DNA of 64,000 nt from Lachnospiraceae bacterium. GTDB lineage: Bacteria > Bacillota > Clostridia > Lachnospirales > Lachnospiraceae. The notes under the pieces were generated by a model. The model saw only the letters and a list, made by a program, of their open reading frames with translations. It was not told where the DNA came from and made no database searches. Shown piece by piece: positions 22,071 through 30,487 of the stretch. The stretch is taken from contig JALCKY010000003.1 in the NCBI GenBank assembly GCA_022647575.1, positions 62,001 through 126,000 of the forward strand, given 5' to 3'. A program made the translations under genes and the position numbers. The first letter of the stretch is position 1. Each line of letters begins with the position of its first letter.

Positions 22071-22289
22071 TTATTTCCCGATGCCGATGAGGAAATCCAC
22101 AAGCTGCTGCCCCGCCCTGTCGACAACAACAATCATGACCCCCATAATAATGGAAATCACGACAACGAGGATTGTCTGCTTCAGCAGAGTAGCGCGGTCT
22201 GTCCAGATGATCTTCTGCCATTCCTGCTTGACACCCTGCCAGAAACTGGTTTTCTTCTCTTTGACTACTGTTTTTTCATCTGCCATCAT
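22071..22289 (-). CDS. secE: Preprotein translocase subunit SecE
   Basis: 72 residues: a basic amphipathic segment with the family motif (WQGVKQEWQKIIWTDR) and one C-terminal membrane helix (LVVVISIIMGVMIVVVD). It clamps SecY in the translocon. This short single-helix form is typical of Firmicutes. Position between rpmG and nusG supports the call. Confidence 0.96.
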   Translation of the reverse strand: MMADEKTVVKEKKTSFWQGVKQEWQKIIWTDRATLLKQTILVVVISIIMGVMIVVVDRAGQQLVDFLIGIGK

Positions 22290-22307
22290 TCAATACCTGC
22301 TCTTTCT

Positions 22308-22457
22308 TTATTTCGTTTCCTTGTGCAGAGTATGTTTCTTGCAGAATTTGCAGTATTTCTTTGTTTCCATACGCTCCGGATGCTCTTTCTTGTCCTTTGT
22401 CGTATTGTAATTCCTGTTCTTGCATTCTGTGCACTCTAAAGTGATTCTCGTACGCAC
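22308..22457 (-). CDS. rpmG: 50S ribosomal protein L33, zinc-binding form
   Basis: 49 residues starting at a GTG codon (cac at 22455-22457), with GGAGG eight bases upstream. Upstream in-frame ATGs have no ribosome site and would add a non-homologous stretch. Two Cys pairs (CTEC near residue 9, CKFC near 36) mark the zinc-containing form, which some bacteria replace with a Cys-free paralogue under zinc shortage. It is the first gene of the rpmG-secE-nusG-rplK-rplA run. Confidence 0.95.
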   Translation of the reverse strand: MRTRITLECTECKNRNYNTTKDKKEHPERMETKKYCKFCKKHTLHKETK

Positions 22458-22525
22458 GGTAATTACCTCCAAAATAGACGCAAAATTAGCGCAAAAAAAA
22501 AGACCTTGAATCTTGTCGCCCATAC

Positions 22526-22555
22526 AATATAGCACAGCCTCTCCGGCAAAGTCAA
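22526..22555 (-). promoter_or_regulatory. Sigma-A promoter for rpmG-secE-nusG-rplKA
   Basis: Minus-strand -35 TTGACT (22550-22555), 18-bp spacer, -10 TATATT (22526-22531). The start would be near 22519; a run of nine T lies about 20-28 nt into the transcript (22492-22500). Confidence 0.8.
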
Positions 22556-22575
22556 GGAAAATGAAGAGGACTTTC

Positions 22576-22613
22576 AAAAGAAAAGACAGGGAACTGACTC
22601 ATTCCCTGCCTTT
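22576..22613 (-). terminator. Intrinsic terminator after rubredoxin
   Basis: Stem aagacagggaa (22583-22593) / ttccctgcctt (22602-22612), one mismatch, followed on the minus strand by TCTTTTCTTTTG. It precedes the rpmG promoter. A second small hairpin (gaaattc-ttcg-gaatttc, 22618-22635) lies just upstream in the same 3' UTR. Confidence 0.75.
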
Positions 22614-22661
22614 TCCGGAAATTCTTCGGAATTTCACCGATGATGCGGTTCTTCAGCCGGA

Positions 22662-22835
22662 TCAGTCCTCCGCCGGGCTGAACTGGTCTTTTCCTACTCC
22701 GCAGTCCGGGCAGACCCATTCAATCGGGACTTTCTCCCACGGGGTTCCTGCAGGAACATCGTTTTCAGGATCGCCGACTTCCGGATCATAAACATAGCCG
22801 CAGATATCGCAGACATATTTCTTCATCGCTTGCAT
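22662..22835 (-). CDS. Rubredoxin
   Basis: 57 residues from [14 protein letters not shown], with AAGGAGG seven bases upstream. Two Cys pairs (CDICGY, about residue 9; [11 protein letters not shown], about residue 42) coordinate a single iron in a Fe-Cys4 site. Rubredoxins pass electrons to oxygen- and peroxide-detoxifying enzymes in anaerobes. No partner reductase or rubrerythrin gene is adjacent. It is monocistronic, with its own -10 box and terminator. Confidence 0.96.
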   Translation of the reverse strand: MQAMKKYVCDICGYVYDPEVGDPENDVPAGTPWEKVPIEWVCPDCGVGKDQFSPAED

Positions 22836-22866
22836 GGTATTTCCTCCTTGAGATTTCATTTTTCTT

Positions 22867-22872
22867 ATTATA
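22867..22872 (-). promoter_or_regulatory. Probable promoter (-10 box) for the rubredoxin gene
   Basis: A perfect minus-strand TATAAT preceded by GG, 32 bp before the start codon. The -35 region (about 22890) is AT-rich but poor. A transcription start near 22860 leaves a 25-nt leader. Confidence 0.5.
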
Positions 22873-22970
22873 CCATACATCAAATAGGATAAATATGAAT
22901 TTTATGTAACTTTGGCAGCCGCATCCGGTGCCTGACTTCCATGACTTCCATGCCGCCATGGCTCCTGCTT

Positions 22971-24506
22971 CTATGATTCTTTATTGTCCATGCAGCGGAG
23001 CGTCGGGAAAAGGAGCACGTCGCGGATGGCTTCCGCTCCGGTAAACAGCATGACCATGCGGTCGATGCCGTAGCCGATGCCTCCGGTCGGCGGCATGCCG
23101 ATCTCCAGCGCGTTCAGGAAGTCCTCATCGGTATGGTTCGCTTCCTCGTCGCCCTGGGCCAGCAGCTCTTCCTGTGCCCTGAAGCGTTCTCTCTGATCGA
23201 TCGGATCATTGAGCTCGGAATAAGCATTGCACATTTCCCAGCCGTTCATGAACATTTCGAAGCGGAGCACATGCTCCGGATCGCCCGGGATCTTCTTTGT
23301 CAGAGGCGAGATCTCGATCGGATGATTCGTGATGAAGGTCGGCTGGATCAGCTTGTCCTCGACAAAGGTCTCAAAGAAGGCATTCAGGATATCGCCCTTC
23401 TTGTGGCGCTTTTCATATTCGACGCCCTTTTCGTCGGCAATTTTCCGTGCCTCCTCCAGCGTTCCGATTTCATCAAAATCGACGCCGCTGTATTTCTTCA
23501 CGGCCTCGGTCATCGTCATTTTCGGGAACGGCTTGGAAAGATCCATCTCCACGCCCTTATAGGTAATGACCGTCGTGCCGAGGACTTCCTGCGCCACCGT
23601 GCGGTACATGTCTTCCGTCAGGCGCATCATGCCGTTGTAATCCGTATAGGCCTGATAGAGTTCCATCAGGGTGAATTCCGGATTGTGCTTGATGTCCAGG
23701 CCTTCGTTGCGGAACACGCGGCCGATTTCATAGACTCTCTCCATCCCGCCGACAATCAGCCTCTTCAGGTACAGTTCGAGGGAAATACGGAGCTTCTTGT
23801 CTTCGTCCAGCGCATTGAAATGAGTCGTGAACGGACGGGCGGACGCGCCTCCGGCATTGTCCACCAGCATCGGCGTCTCGACTTCCATGAATCCCTGTCC
23901 GTCCATATAGCGGCGGATGGCGCTGATGATTTTCGAACGCTTGATGAAGACATCCTTGACTTCCGGATTCATGATCAGGTCGACATATCTCTGGCGGTAT
24001 CGGAGATCCGTATCCGTCAGGCCGTGATATTTCTCCGGAAGGATCTGAAGGCTCTTGGAAAGAAGGGTGATTTCTTTGGCATGGATCGTGATCTCGCCCA
24101 TCTTGGTGGTAAAGACATATCCCTTTACGCCGATGATGTCCCCGACATCCAGATGCTTGAAGTCCTTGTACGGCTCCTCACCGAGGGAATCGCGGCTTAC
24201 ATAGACCTGGATATTTCCCTTCAGGTCCTGGACATTGCAGAAAGAAGCCTTGCCCATGATCCGCTTGGCCATCATCCTGCCGGCAATGGAGACATCCCTG
24301 TTCTCCAGTTCCGCATAATGGTCGCGGATATCCTGCGTATGCTGATCGACGTCATAGGTGACGATTTCATAGGGATTCTTTCCTGCAGCAATCAGTTCCG
24401 CCAGTTTTTCCCTGCGGACCTTGCGGAGCTGGTTGAGATCCGGCTCCTGCTGGGGGCCGCCTCCCTGACGGCTGCTGTTCTGATTTCCGTTGTTCTCCTC
24501 GGCCAT
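22971..24506 (-). CDS. lysS: Lysyl-tRNA synthetase, class II
   Basis: 511 residues from MAEENNGNQ, with AAAGGAG eight bases upstream; the ATG seven codons earlier is part of the ribosome site itself. It charges tRNA-Lys. The N-terminal OB anticodon-binding domain (SIAGRMMAKRIMGKASF) is followed by the class II catalytic core with motif 2 (VFRNEGLDIKHNPEFTLME) and motif 3 (GIGYGIDRMVMLFT). The first 30 residues are Asn/Gln/Gly-rich and non-conserved. It follows greA across a terminator hairpin, so read-through or attenuation may link them. Confidence 0.98.
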   Translation of the reverse strand: MAEENNGNQNSSRQGGGPQQEPDLNQLRKVRREKLAELIAAGKNPYEIVTYDVDQHTQDIRDHYAELENRDVSIAGRMMAKRIMGKASFCNVQDLKGNIQVYVSRDSLGEEPYKDFKHLDVGDIIGVKGYVFTTKMGEITIHAKEITLLSKSLQILPEKYHGLTDTDLRYRQRYVDLIMNPEVKDVFIKRSKIISAIRRYMDGQGFMEVETPMLVDNAGGASARPFTTHFNALDEDKKLRISLELYLKRLIVGGMERVYEIGRVFRNEGLDIKHNPEFTLMELYQAYTDYNGMMRLTEDMYRTVAQEVLGTTVITYKGVEMDLSKPFPKMTMTEAVKKYSGVDFDEIGTLEEARKIADEKGVEYEKRHKKGDILNAFFETFVEDKLIQPTFITNHPIEISPLTKKIPGDPEHVLRFEMFMNGWEMCNAYSELNDPIDQRERFRAQEELLAQGDEEANHTDEDFLNALEIGMPPTGGIGYGIDRMVMLFTGAEAIRDVLLFPTLRCMDNKES

Positions 24507-24523
24507 TTCATGATCTCCTTTTT

Positions 24524-24553
24524 TCAAAAAAGCTCCTCACGGATGAGGAGCTT
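24524..24553 (-). terminator. Terminator/attenuator between greA and lysS
   Basis: A perfect 10-bp stem aagctcctca (24530-24539) / tgaggagctt (24544-24553) with a CGGA loop, followed on the minus strand by TTTTTTG. It ends only 18 bp before the lysS start. I saw no T-box, so lysS must rely on read-through or an unseen promoter. Confidence 0.8.
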
Positions 24554-24584
24554 CTTATCTTCTTATACTTCTGGTCTCAGTCTG

Positions 24585-25079
24585 TTATACGTTGCGCATG
24601 ATCTTCAGGATCTGGTACTCAATCTCTCCTGCCGGCGTGGAAACTTTCACCGTCTGGTTTTTCTTCGCGCCGATCAGGGCACGTCCCACCGGAGATTCAT
24701 TGGAGATTTTATTCTGAAGGCTGTTCGCTTCCGTCGAACCGACGATGGCATACTCAAGCTCTTCATTGGTCTTCACGTCCAGAAGCTTGACTTTGCATCC
24801 GACGCTGACGGTTCTCGTGCTGGCTTCATCCTCAACGACAACTTCCGCGTTCTTCAGGATCTCTTCGATTTCTTCAATCCTCGCCTCAACATCGCGCTGC
24901 TCATCTTTAGCCGCATCGTATTCGGCGTTCTCGGAAATGTCTCCCTGATCCCTTGCTTCCTTGATCTTTTCCGATATTTCCCTGCGTTTATTGACCTTCA
25001 GGTCTTCCAGTTCGTCTTCGAGCTTCTTAAGTCCAGCATATGTCAGAATATTCTTCTTTACTGCCTGAGTTTCCGCCAT
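24585..25079 (-). CDS. greA: Transcription elongation factor GreA
   Basis: 164 residues. The N-terminal coiled coil carries the acidic tip (EARDQGDISENAEYDAAKDE) that enters the polymerase secondary channel and stimulates transcript cleavage in backtracked complexes. A C-terminal FKBP-like domain follows (SPVGRALIGAKKNQTVKV). Length is slightly above the usual 157-160 because of a short N-terminal extension. It has a consensus promoter of its own and precedes lysS, an order common in Clostridia. Confidence 0.98.
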   Translation of the reverse strand: MAETQAVKKNILTYAGLKKLEDELEDLKVNKRREISEKIKEARDQGDISENAEYDAAKDEQRDVEARIEEIEEILKNAEVVVEDEASTRTVSVGCKVKLLDVKTNEELEYAIVGSTEANSLQNKISNESPVGRALIGAKKNQTVKVSTPAGEIEYQILKIMRNV

Positions 25080-25132
25080 GGCCTTCCTGAGCCTCCTGTT
25101 ACGGGTGCCTTTGCGGCACGCTATGCTTTGGT

Positions 25133-25161
25133 ATTATAAGCACGCCCATAAGAAATGTCAA
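25133..25161 (-). promoter_or_regulatory. Perfect consensus sigma-A promoter for greA
   Basis: Minus-strand TTGACA (25156-25161), exactly 17 bp, TATAAT (25133-25138). Both boxes match consensus completely, the strongest promoter sequence in the window. Confidence 0.92.
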
Positions 25162-25196
25162 GAAAAGGGCTGCTCAGAAAAATCCGGCCGCTCTCT

Positions 25197-26114
25197 TCAG
25201 AAAGCTTCAATCAGTCCGCGGAGTTCCTCATAGCTGTCCGCCTCATTGATTTTTTTGCGGAGAGCTGCCGATTCCGGATAGCCCGCCGTATACCAGGCAA
25301 CGTGCTTTCTCATCTGGCAGACGCTCATGCGGTCGCCCTTGCATTCCATCTGCATGGCCGCATGCCGGAGCATCATCGCTTTCAGTTCTTCCTTGTCCGG
25401 TTTATTTCCGGAAAAGATCCAGGGATTCCCGCGGGCGGCACGGCAGATCATGACTGCATCGCACCCGCTCTCCGCCATGCGCCTTTGCGCTTCCTCCTTC
25501 GAGGAAATGTCCCCGTTTCCGATCACCGGAATCCGGACTGCCTCTTTCACCTGACGGATGATTTCCCAGTCGGCATGACCGGAATAGTACTGCGTCCTTG
25601 TCCGTCCGTGGACGGCAACGGCAGATGCCCCGGCATCCTCGATCACCTTTGCCGCTTCAGTCGCATTGACTTCATTTTCCGAAAAGCCCTTGCGGATCTT
25701 CACGGTCACGGGGCGCGTGCTTTCCCTGACGGCGGCACGGACGATGTCCCCCATCAGAGGCAGGTTCTTCATCAGAGCGGAGCCCTCGCCGTTATTGACG
25801 ATTTTCGGCACGGGGCAGCCCATGTTGAGATCCAGGATGTCATAGGGATAATCGGAAAGGATCCCGACCGCGGCGGCGATCGTATCCGGATCCGGACCGA
25901 AAAGCTGAAGGGAAACCGGATGCTCCTCCGGCCCGATGTCAATGAATTCCTCTGTCTTCCGGTTATGGTATTTCAGCGCATTTGCGCTGACCATCTCCAT
26001 GCACACGAGGGAAGCCCCCTGTTCGCGGCACAGGGTGCGGAACGGACGGTCCGTGACGCCGGCCATCGGTCCCAGCACAAGCGGACCGGAAAGTTCGATG
26101 TTTCCGATCTTCAT
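25197..26114 (-). CDS. dus: tRNA-dihydrouridine synthase, DusB type
   Basis: 305 residues. FMN-dependent TIM-barrel enzyme that reduces uridines in tRNA to dihydrouridine. Visible motifs: GPMAGVTDRPFR at the N-terminus, the catalytic-Cys loop LDLNMGCPVPKI near residue 93, and the FMN-binding segment VIGNGDISS. Slightly short for the family (about 320). The start overlaps the stop of the upstream small gene by four bases. It is the last gene of the long cvfB-to-dus run. Confidence 0.94.
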   Translation of the reverse strand: MKIGNIELSGPLVLGPMAGVTDRPFRTLCREQGASLVCMEMVSANALKYHNRKTEEFIDIGPEEHPVSLQLFGPDPDTIAAAVGILSDYPYDILDLNMGCPVPKIVNNGEGSALMKNLPLMGDIVRAAVRESTRPVTVKIRKGFSENEVNATEAAKVIEDAGASAVAVHGRTRTQYYSGHADWEIIRQVKEAVRIPVIGNGDISSKEEAQRRMAESGCDAVMICRAARGNPWIFSGNKPDKEELKAMMLRHAAMQMECKGDRMSVCQMRKHVAWYTAGYPESAALRKKINEADSYEELRGLIEAF

Positions 26115-26443
26115 ACCTTTTCTCCGAGCACGACCGCCCGGTAGTACAGCGTCAGTTCCTGCAGGAGTTCCTGCTTTTCATGGATCAGCTTCTTCGCCTG
26201 CAGCGCAGAGCCGATTTCATCGAACCGCTGATCCCCTTCCGCAGAGCGCACCTTGAATTCGGGTTCTTTCTCTTCATTGAACTCGATCGTCAGGACGCCT
26301 CCGACGTTTTCGGTAAACTCGACGCACATGATCTGAAGCTCGTCCCTTACCTTCTTCGGCAGACGGTCAAACGCCGGATTCAGATAATATTTCTGATTGT
26401 AATAGCTCGACCCGCAGAGGGTCACTCTTTCAGGTATATCCAT
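26111..26443 (-). CDS. Small conserved protein, probably DUF6145
   Basis: 110 residues, soluble, no signal peptide. The core runs YYLNPAF, then LPKKVRDELQIMCVEFTENV, then the acidic/Gly mix GGVLTIEFNEEKEPEF, and ends in a helix. From memory this resembles a small family of unknown function seen near birA and dus in Lachnospiraceae (DUF6145); I could not check it. It overlaps birA by 14 bp upstream and dus by 4 bp downstream, so it is clearly translated with them. Function unknown. Confidence 0.65.
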   Translation of the reverse strand: MDIPERVTLCGSSYYNQKYYLNPAFDRLPKKVRDELQIMCVEFTENVGGVLTIEFNEEKEPEFKVRSAEGDQRFDEIGSALQAKKLIHEKQELLQELTLYYRAVVLGEKV

Positions 26444-27191
26444 ACAGCCCCCTGACGGAAACTTCCCCGGAGGAAACAGCCTCGGTGGTTCCGTCTTCTT
26501 TTTCTATGATCAGTGCCCCCGTCCGGTCGATTCCGCGGGCTGTCGCCCTCACGGTCATATCTTTTCCGGTAATCAGCACTTCCCTGTCCCGGTTGATCAG
26601 TTCCCGGTTGTACCGTCCGGCAAGACTTTGCAGATCCCCGTCCCTGAGGAACTGCCGGTAATCCGCCAGAAAAATGTTCAGGACTTTTTCCAGCACTTCT
26701 CCGCGGTCCGCTTTTCTTCCTGTTTCCAGAAGGATCGACGTTGCACGGTCCTTCAGCTCTTCCGGGAACTCCCGGCTTCCGTTGTTGATTCCGGTCCCGA
26801 TGATGACATAAGGCTCTTCGTCATTTTCCATGATCAGTTCGGTCAGGATGCCGCAGATTTTCTTTCCGGAAATGACGACGTCGTTCGGCCATTTGATCTG
26901 TGCTTTCTTTCCCGTGATTTCACTGAGGGCATCGCAGACGGCAAGTCCCATGACCGGCGAAAGCATCGGCGTCCGTTCGGGAGGAACCGAAGGCTTCAAG
27001 AGGATGGAGAACGGAATGCTTTCCCCTTTGGGGGAAATCCAGCTCCGCCCCCTTCTGCCGCGTCCTGCCGTCTGGCAGTCAGCCACGGCCGTCGTTCCTT
27101 CCGGAGCGCCTTCCTCATGGAGCCTTTTAATCCAAAGATTCGTGGAATCGATTTCTTCCGCATAGCGAACGGAATAGAAAGGATCGATCAT
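26430..27191 (-). CDS. birA: Biotin--[acetyl-CoA-carboxylase] ligase without DNA-binding domain
   Basis: 253 residues. Attaches biotin to carboxylase carrier domains. The ATP/biotin loop reads GRGRRGRSW (about residue 43), KWPNDV is near 98, and GTGINN stands in place of the common GIGINN. The protein starts directly with the catalytic domain and lacks the N-terminal winged helix of E. coli and B. subtilis BirA. It should therefore be a monofunctional ligase and not a repressor. It lies 11 bp after the small membrane gene and overlaps the next gene. Confidence 0.93.
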   Translation of the reverse strand: MIDPFYSVRYAEEIDSTNLWIKRLHEEGAPEGTTAVADCQTAGRGRRGRSWISPKGESIPFSILLKPSVPPERTPMLSPVMGLAVCDALSEITGKKAQIKWPNDVVISGKKICGILTELIMENDEEPYVIIGTGINNGSREFPEELKDRATSILLETGRKADRGEVLEKVLNIFLADYRQFLRDGDLQSLAGRYNRELINRDREVLITGKDMTVRATARGIDRTGALIIEKEDGTTEAVSSGEVSVRGLYGYT

Positions 27192-27202
27192 ATCCGCCTC
27201 TC

Positions 27203-27490
27203 TTACAGAAATTTCAGATAGCTGTTCAGGATAAACAGGGTGCAGACTGCGGCACCCGCGATATAGGCCCAGCCGATTTTTTCTTCCCGCGTAAAATGCC
27301 AGGCTGCCGCCAGGGCGTTCAGCATGAACCCGAGGACCATGAGCCCCGTAAAAAGAACCGGACGGATACCCGGCAGAAGAAAAAGGAGCACGAAGAGGAC
27401 GACGATCAGTGCGCAGAGACCGATCGCGATGATCCGGAACATGATTTCAGCTGTCCGGTCTTCCTCCGGTTTTTTTTCTTCTTCTTTCAT
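27203..27490 (-). CDS. Small three-helix membrane protein of unknown function
   Basis: 95 residues. A charged cytoplasmic head (KEEEKKPEEDRTAE) is followed by three hydrophobic helices (about 17-38, 42-64, 73-93). The middle loop contains HFTREEKIGW. I do not recognise the family. A weak ribosome site precedes ATG. It lies between argF and birA in the same direction with short gaps (48 and 11 bp), so it is probably co-transcribed. Confidence 0.6.
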   Translation of the reverse strand: MKEEEKKPEEDRTAEIMFRIIAIGLCALIVVLFVLLFLLPGIRPVLFTGLMVLGFMLNALAAAWHFTREEKIGWAYIAGAAVCTLFILNSYLKFL

Positions 27491-27538
27491 TCCGTTTTCT
27501 CCGCTTCGGCCGTCCGCCGGCCTGCCGGCATGTCCTCT

Positions 27539-28477
27539 TTACTCTTCGCCCAGCGTGGCGACCATAACTGCCTTGATGGTGTGCATGCGGTTTTCCGCTT
27601 CATCAAATACGACGCTCTGCTGCGACTCGAAGACTTCTTCCGTCACTTCATTTCCCTTGACCGCCGGCAGGCAGTGCATGAAAATGGTGCTGTCTTTTCC
27701 GGTCTTCTTCATCAGTTCCGCGTTGACCTGATACGGCTTCAGAAGCGCAATGCGCTCCGCCGCCTTGTCTTCCTCTCCCATGGAAGCCCAGACATCGGTA
27801 TAGAGGACATCTGCTCCCTTCACGGAATCCACCGAATCGGAAAGGGTGATGGTCGAGCCTGCTTCCGCTGCCCAGACTTTGCACTCTTCCACGAGTTCTT
27901 CCTTCGGCCACAGGGACTTCGGCGCAATGATCGTGATGTTCACGCCCATCTTGGCAGAGCCGATCATCAGGGAATTTGCCATATTGTTGCGGCCGTCTCC
28001 GAGGAAGCAGAAGTTCTTTCCCTTAAGACCGCCCAGATGCTCTTCCATGGTCAGGAAGTCCGCAAGGATCTGCGTCGGATGGTAGTCATCCGTCAGGCCG
28101 TTCCAGACCGGGACGCCGGAATACTTGGCCAGAGCTTCCACATTTGACTGCTTGAAGCCGCGGAATTCGATTCCGTCGAACATGCGGCCGAGGACGCGGG
28201 CCGTATCCGGTACGTCTTCCTTTTTCCCCAGCTGGATGTCATGCACGCCGAGGTATTCCGGATGGCCTCCTTCATCGATGGCTGCCACCGTGAAGCTGCA
28301 GCGCGTACGCGTCGAAGGCTTTTCGAAAATCAGGGCGATATTCTTATGTGCCAGGGAATGTCCGTAGATTCCCTTTTTCTTTTTGGCTTTCAGGTCCGCT
28401 GCCAGATCCAGCATTTCCTGAATCTCTTCCGGTGTAAAATCTTTCAGTGTCAGAAATGAACGTCCTTTTAGATTCAT
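27539..28477 (-). CDS. argF: Ornithine carbamoyltransferase
   Basis: 312 residues. Forms citrulline from ornithine and carbamoyl phosphate, or runs in reverse in arginine fermentation. Carbamoyl-phosphate site STRTRCSF (about 54), HPTQ (about 132), and ornithine/catalytic loop MHCLPA near residue 267 are all present. No other arg or arc gene is adjacent, so the sequence does not decide between biosynthetic ArgF and catabolic ArcB. It overlaps the patatin gene stop/start by four bases. Confidence 0.95.
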   Translation of the reverse strand: MNLKGRSFLTLKDFTPEEIQEMLDLAADLKAKKKKGIYGHSLAHKNIALIFEKPSTRTRCSFTVAAIDEGGHPEYLGVHDIQLGKKEDVPDTARVLGRMFDGIEFRGFKQSNVEALAKYSGVPVWNGLTDDYHPTQILADFLTMEEHLGGLKGKNFCFLGDGRNNMANSLMIGSAKMGVNITIIAPKSLWPKEELVEECKVWAAEAGSTITLSDSVDSVKGADVLYTDVWASMGEEDKAAERIALLKPYQVNAELMKKTGKDSTIFMHCLPAVKGNEVTEEVFESQQSVVFDEAENRMHTIKAVMVATLGEE

Positions 28478-29733
28478 GTGTAGTCTCCTTCCAGTTCCTG
28501 TCTGACATCATTCGAAATCGAATCATGAATGACGCCGTTTTCGTTAAGGGTTTCCGTTTCGGTCAGGACTTTCACCATCTTCACATGCTTCGTGAAAGTC
28601 GCGGGATCAGCAAGTTCCATCGCTTTTTTTACAGCGCTCAGGATGCCTTCCACCGTATAAATGTTCCATTTGCTGATAGCCAGAAATTCCGCTGCATCCT
28701 CAATGAGACCGAGGAAGAGATCCTGGTAGTTCCAGTCCTCCGGAAGCTGCAGCTCCCTGGCCAGATCAGGGATATCTGTTTCGTAAAGATGCCGCAGCCA
28801 GGATCTTCGCTTCTCACCGCCCGGCAGATATTCCGGGGCAATGGCTTCCTTCTGCGTTTTGTCGATCATCTTCAGGATTTTGCCCAGATAGACCGTTTCT
28901 CCGCGGTCCTCTTCATCAAAGTAGAAGATCCTGCCCTTCAGTCCGTAGAGGACGCGCATGCCGGAATAGTATCCGTAGATGATATTCTTCCTGCTGTTCT
29001 CTTCCGTGAAGGCCATGATGGAGCCGAGATCCTTGTGCGGTGCGATTTCCGTCACATGCACGTCGTCGGGAATCTTCGTATTCCGGACAAAACCGACTCC
29101 GTAAATGCGGATCACGATCAGGTCTTTGTAATTCCTTCTGATGAGTGCATCGACCGGTACGTTGTCGCCGAACCCGCCGTCGATGTAATGGGCTCCCTGC
29201 AGGGGCTCTGTCTTAAAGACCGGTGCCATGTAGGCAGTCGCCAGGAGAAAGTCGTGGATCTGTTCGTCCGTCTTGTCCTTGAGGGAAATCTCCTCTTCCT
29301 TCTTCGTATCAAGATTGAAGCTCATGACGACGATGTCTCCCGGCCAGGAGCGGATTCTGTCTCCGTCCACATTGTCCGCGATCAGCTCCTTGAGCGGCGT
29401 GACATCATAGCCCTTGTTTTTAATGAAAGCAACCGTTGTCTGCCAGGCTTTTCCGAGAGGCAGGCGGCCTTTCAGGAACTTGTCCATGGTCAAATCATCG
29501 GTTGACATAATCTTGCTGTAGGTCAGGTTCTCCCAGCAATGTCTTGCCTTTTCCCAGTCGCCCATGCAGATGAAAGCGGCATTGAGGCCTCCGACGGAAG
29601 TTCCCGCAAGTCCCCGGATCCGGATGCCCGCTTCGATCAGTGCTCTCCAGACTCCGATCTGATAAGCTCCCTTTGCCCCGCCGCCCTCCAGGACGACTCC
29701 GTATTCTTTTGCGGCGTCGATTTTCAGTTTCAT
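28474..29733 (-). CDS. Patatin-like phospholipase
   Basis: 419 residues. The N-terminal patatin domain has the oxyanion motif GGGAKGAY (about residue 18), the nucleophile elbow GTSVGG (Ser near 46) and the DGG of the catalytic dyad (about 190). It is thus probably an active serine lipid acylhydrolase. There is no signal peptide, so it acts in the cytoplasm or at the inner membrane face. The C-terminal 200 residues form a helical region I do not recognise. It is coupled by 4-bp overlaps to the SpoU methyltransferase upstream and argF downstream. Confidence 0.88.
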   Translation of the reverse strand: MKLKIDAAKEYGVVLEGGGAKGAYQIGVWRALIEAGIRIRGLAGTSVGGLNAAFICMGDWEKARHCWENLTYSKIMSTDDLTMDKFLKGRLPLGKAWQTTVAFIKNKGYDVTPLKELIADNVDGDRIRSWPGDIVVMSFNLDTKKEEEISLKDKTDEQIHDFLLATAYMAPVFKTEPLQGAHYIDGGFGDNVPVDALIRRNYKDLIVIRIYGVGFVRNTKIPDDVHVTEIAPHKDLGSIMAFTEENSRKNIIYGYYSGMRVLYGLKGRIFYFDEEDRGETVYLGKILKMIDKTQKEAIAPEYLPGGEKRRSWLRHLYETDIPDLARELQLPEDWNYQDLFLGLIEDAAEFLAISKWNIYTVEGILSAVKKAMELADPATFTKHVKMVKVLTETETLNENGVIHDSISNDVRQELEGDYT

Positions 29734-30485
29734 TCTGCGCCTCTCTGTCTTGCTGCTTCAAACATCAGGATCCCGGCGGCCATTGCCGCGTTCAGCGATT
29801 CGACGCTTCCTTTCATGGGAATGGAAATCACCCGGTCCGAGAGATTCACCAGTTCCGGCGTCAGCCCGCTGCTCTCATTTCCGATCAGGAACGCCGTGCC
29901 TTCCCGGTAGTCCCCGGAAAGATAGCCGGCCGGCGCATCCAGAAATGCCGCGTAGGTCCGGACGTCCTTCATCATGAACATTTCCAGGAGTCCGCGGACG
30001 TCGTCGACGTAGACGTGCGGCATCCGGTATACCGATCCCATCGTCGAGCGGATCGTCTTGGGATTGTAGATATCGACGGAACCTTTTGTCAGGAAGACGC
30101 CGTCCGCCCCCGCCGCTTCCGCGGTACGGAGAATCGTGCCGGCATTTCCCGGGTCCTGCAGATTTTCAAGCAGCAGCACGAACGGGTTTTTCTTTGAAAG
30201 GATTTCCTCCGCCGTCCAGGCCTTCTGCTTCAGGACCGTCAGGATTCCCTGCGGCGTCCTCGTGTCGCTGAGGCCGGCGAAGCGTTCATCCGGCACGGAA
30301 ATGAATCCCGTCCCGGCAAGGGCTGCTTCATTTTCCGCAGCAAAGGTTTCGGAAGCATAGACCGCCTCGATATCCTCTTTCGGCGCCTCCCGGAACATCT
30401 TGATTCCTTCCGCAATAAAAAGGCCCAGCATTCTGCGGGCCTTTGAATCTTTCTGAAGTTCCCTGATGTCTTTGAAAGAAAACAT
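29730..30485 (-). CDS. SpoU-family (TrmH/RlmB-like) RNA 2'-O-methyltransferase
   Basis: 251 residues. An N-terminal substrate-binding part is followed by the knotted SPOUT domain with all three motifs: DPGNAGTILRTAEAAG, FLIGNESSGL and IPMKGSVESLNAAMA. The target is a ribose 2'-OH in rRNA or tRNA; sequence alone cannot say which. It starts two bases after the pfkA stop, with its ribosome site inside pfkA, and overlaps the patatin gene. Confidence 0.9.
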   Translation of the reverse strand: MFSFKDIRELQKDSKARRMLGLFIAEGIKMFREAPKEDIEAVYASETFAAENEAALAGTGFISVPDERFAGLSDTRTPQGILTVLKQKAWTAEEILSKKNPFVLLLENLQDPGNAGTILRTAEAAGADGVFLTKGSVDIYNPKTIRSTMGSVYRMPHVYVDDVRGLLEMFMMKDVRTYAAFLDAPAGYLSGDYREGTAFLIGNESSGLTPELVNLSDRVISIPMKGSVESLNAAMAAGILMFEAARQRGAE

Positions 30486-30487
30486 CC

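Noticed and set aside
24507-24584. T-box leader for lysS
   Set aside because: Only a simple terminator hairpin is present; there is no T-box sequence or specifier loop, and the gap is too short.
23133-25139. A plus-strand open frame of about 670 codons across lysS and greA
   Set aside because: It spans two real genes, their intergenic terminator and the greA promoter region, so it cannot be a coherent gene; no known motif is seen.
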